A stretch of DNA of 7,067 nucleotides, from positions 1 through 7,067 of the forward strand of contig CALNBW010000053.1 in NCBI GenBank assembly GCA_937874815.1. The letters run 5' to 3'. This document shows, one piece after another, positions 5,525 to 7,067 of this stretch. The stretch comes from an uncultured Bacillota bacterium (GTDB taxonomy: Bacteria > Bacillota > UBA994 > UBA5500). The notes beneath the pieces were generated by a model. That model had not been told where the DNA came from. It searched no databases and saw only the letters and a program-made list of their open reading frames with translations. The number at the start of each line of letters is the position of its first letter. Positions within the stretch are counted from its first letter, which is position 1. The position numbers were made by a program, and so were the translations under genes.

Positions 5525-6901
5525 ATTAGAGATTATGTCAGCCTTGTCCGCCATCCAGATAACGCTGCTTTGTTTCAGGCGGTAGAAATGTCTATCTTGG
5601 CGGCCCAGAGCAAGGTGCCTTTACATATTCATGCTGAAGGATTACGGGGCACTGGTAAAACCAGTATTTTGCGGGCAGCGAGGAGTATTGTTCCACGCAT
5701 CGAACGCATCAAGGGCTGCCTTTATAATTGTGATCCAAAAAGTCCCCATTGTCCGCAGCATGCCGGCCTAGACGCGGTGGAAGTCGCTAAGCTGGGTAGC
5801 GAGTGGATCCCGATGCCCTTTCTCGAGATCTCCCACTCGGCTAAGGTAGCGACAATTGTGGGGGGAATTGATTTAGAAAGGCTCGTAAGCCATTCCCACC
5901 CGGAAGCAGCCCTGTTGCCGGGCACTTTGGCTCAGGCGCACCGGGGTATTGTGTTCATCGACGAGATCAATCGTCTTGCTGATACCTCCCCCGAGCTCGC
6001 TGATATTCTTCTAGACGTAATGGGAACCAAACCAGGCCGCCTGCAGATTGAAGACCCCGGTCTCCCTAAGGTAGAGATCACTAGTTTGGTGACAGTTTGG
6101 GCAGCTTCCAATCCAGATGAAGACCCGGGCCCTCTGGAAGGTATTAGGCGCCAATTAGCGGACCGTTTTGACCTGTGTATTGGGGTTAAGCGCCCTGCCA
6201 ACCACGCAACCCTTATGGCCATCTTGCAACCGGAAACGGCGGGGGACGCCTGGCAAGTGCAAGAGGGGCAGCAAGCCATCGCTGCTCGCCTAGCCAGTGG
6301 GCTAGAACGCTTGGCCAGGCAAAGTATTGATTCAGAGATGCTCTCGTTCTTGGCCAGCATCTACTTGGACCATGGGTTGGAGAGCCTGCGAGCACTAGAG
6401 GCGATTACCTTAGCCGCCAAAGTGCATGGCGCCCTGGCCGGCAAGGAGCGTGTTGACAAGGCTGATTTGCAGGTAGTAATACCTTTGGCTCTAAAGCACC
6501 GCGCGGCACCCCATGTGATAGCCGATATTATGGAAGCGTTGAGCAGTAGCAGTAGTCGTCAAACTCCAGAAGAGGTGCCGCAATTGACAGAGGTGGAAGA
6601 GCCGGAAGCTATTCTAGAACCGAATAGTTCCAATCGGAGCTTCCTCAGCCGCCTTTTTGGTTCGTTACGAGAACAAGCGACGGAGGATAAAGAGCCAGCT
6701 TCGCAGACACCGTTGTCTGTTTTTGCTCCTGCACCTCTACCGCCGAACAGTGAAGCCAGCCGCCAAGCTCTCTTGGATCCCAGCCTGGTCAACCCCGAAC
6801 TTATCACGATTATTGCCCCACCTAATACGGCAGTGCCCTTGCCAGAGGTACCGGAAGCGCGGTTGGTCATGGGTGAAGCGGAGCTTGGGCGTGACAAATG
6901 A
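5522..6901 (+). CDS. Magnesium-chelatase ChlI/BchI-like AAA+ ATPase
   Basis: Predicted cytoplasmic ATP-driven motor of 459 residues from TTG 5522. The AAA+ core shows Walker A GLRGTGKTS (residues 40-48), Walker B IVFIDEIN (143-150), sensor-1 asparagine in AASNPDED (N197), and arginines 209, 210 and 215 in GIRRQLADRFD. The order and inserts, such as EPGLLAQA-like PGTLAQAHRG, match ChlI/BchI, the ATPase ring of Mg-chelatase, and related helix-2-insert AAA+ proteins. A helical lid follows to about residue 336. Between Walker A and B lies a C66-x3-C70-x6-C77-x2-H80 cluster within an YNCDP motif that could bind zinc or Fe-S. The last 120 or so residues are a Ser/Pro/Glu-rich, low-complexity tail absent from plain ChlI but reminiscent of the acidic linker of ChlD. 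No tetrapyrrole genes are visible, so the client is not known. The downstream gene overlaps by 11 bases, suggesting translational coupling. Confidence 0.92.
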   Translation: MIRDYVSLVRHPDNAALFQAVEMSILAAQSKVPLHIHAEGLRGTGKTSILRAARSIVPRIERIKGCLYNCDPKSPHCPQHAGLDAVEVAKLGSEWIPMPFLEISHSAKVATIVGGIDLERLVSHSHPEAALLPGTLAQAHRGIVFIDEINRLADTSPELADILLDVMGTKPGRLQIEDPGLPKVEITSLVTVWAASNPDEDPGPLEGIRRQLADRFDLCIGVKRPANHATLMAILQPETAGDAWQVQEGQQAIAARLASGLERLARQSIDSEMLSFLASIYLDHGLESLRALEAITLAAKVHGALAGKERVDKADLQVVIPLALKHRAAPHVIADIMEALSSSSSRQTPEEVPQLTEVEEPEAILEPNSSNRSFLSRLFGSLREQATEDKEPASQTPLSVFAPAPLPPNSEASRQALLDPSLVNPELITIIAPPNTAVPLPEVPEARLVMGEAELGRDK

Positions 6902-7067
6902 TCTCTTTTTTGCTAAGCAACGCGAATTAAGCAAGCATCTTAAAGCCAATATGGGGTGCCGCCTAGGTGAGTCTACAGTTTGTAGCCGCAAGGTGCATAC
7001 GGTTGACCCTTACCAGCCCGAAAGCGTCACTGTGATTACCAATGCAGACGCGGGGCAAATCTTCTAC
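6891..7067 (+). CDS. Unrecognised gene coupled to the AAA+ ATPase, 3'-truncated by window edge
   Basis: GTG 6891 lies seven bases after GGAG (6880-6883) and overlaps the end of the ATPase gene by 11 bases; the frame remains open to the window edge, giving 59 residues (MTNDLFFAKQREL...TNADAGQIFY). ATG 6898 overlaps the same stop (ATGA) but its frame closes after ten codons, so GTG is chosen. Visible are a charged N-terminal helix and two cysteines (GC-R-LGESTVC), then a strand-like VTVITNADAG stretch. There is no signal peptide. I do not recognise the family. By analogy with ChlI-ChlD, an AAA+ partner protein, possibly with a von Willebrand A domain further on, is plausible but unseen. Confidence 0.75.
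   Translation, partial: MTNDLFFAKQRELSKHLKANMGCRLGESTVCSRKVHTVDPYQPESVTVITNADAGQIFY

Noticed and set aside
5932..6991. Minus-strand ORFs of 60-142 codons under the ATPase gene
   Set aside because: Antisense to a gene with clear AAA+ motifs; composition is Ser/Arg-rich as expected of shadow frames.
1..7067. CRISPR array, tRNA, rRNA or complete insertion sequence
   Set aside because: No regularly spaced repeats, no cloverleaf, no rRNA motif, and no transposase with flanking inverted repeats was seen.

Overview
The window reads as an accessory-rich stretch of a bacterial chromosome, most likely from a clostridial-grade Bacillota (Firmicutes) organism. The evidence is G-rich Shine-Dalgarno sites, TTG and GTG starts beside strong ribosome sites, a sigma-A type promoter, U-tract terminators, a valyl-tRNA synthetase with a Cys4 knuckle, and a ChlI-like ATPase of a type I associate with clostridia. 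This placement is inference; no marker here fixes the genus. Codon-dense parts have moderate G+C, and the block after valS is visibly more AT-rich.

Layout. (1) Bases 1-2235 are the 3' five-sixths of valS, closed by a hairpin/T-run terminator (2308-2341). The folC gene that often follows valS in Bacillota is absent. (2) Bases 2343-3445, about 1.1 kb, have no convincing protein gene. They hold a fold-prone stretch resembling domain I of a group II intron RNA, an orphan near-consensus promoter (2655-2683), an isolated strong ribosome site with only a 23-codon frame, and a cluster of hairpins and dyads (2961-3130). (3) Bases 3446-4769 are a tight two-gene unit: a secreted papain-like cysteine protease and a secreted protein of unknown function 13 bases downstream. 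(4) Bases 4784-4889 hold two hairpins, the second with a perfect 21-bp stem and a T-run. (5) Bases 4953-5410 on the minus strand carry an unrecognised gene broken by one frameshift. (6) Bases 5522-6901 encode a magnesium-chelatase ChlI/BchI-like AAA+ ATPase with a cysteine cluster and a disordered Pro/Glu-rich tail. An unrecognised gene overlaps its 3' end and leaves the window.

How the genes may work together. The protease and its neighbour share secretion signals and probably one mRNA, which suggests a functional pair such as protease with substrate, inhibitor or chaperone. The AAA+ gene and the overlapping downstream gene are translationally linked and probably form a motor-plus-partner module, as ChlI works with ChlD. 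Neither assignment can be proven from sequence alone. The points most worth following are the protease pair, the AAA+ module, and the structured gene-free block with its orphan promoter.
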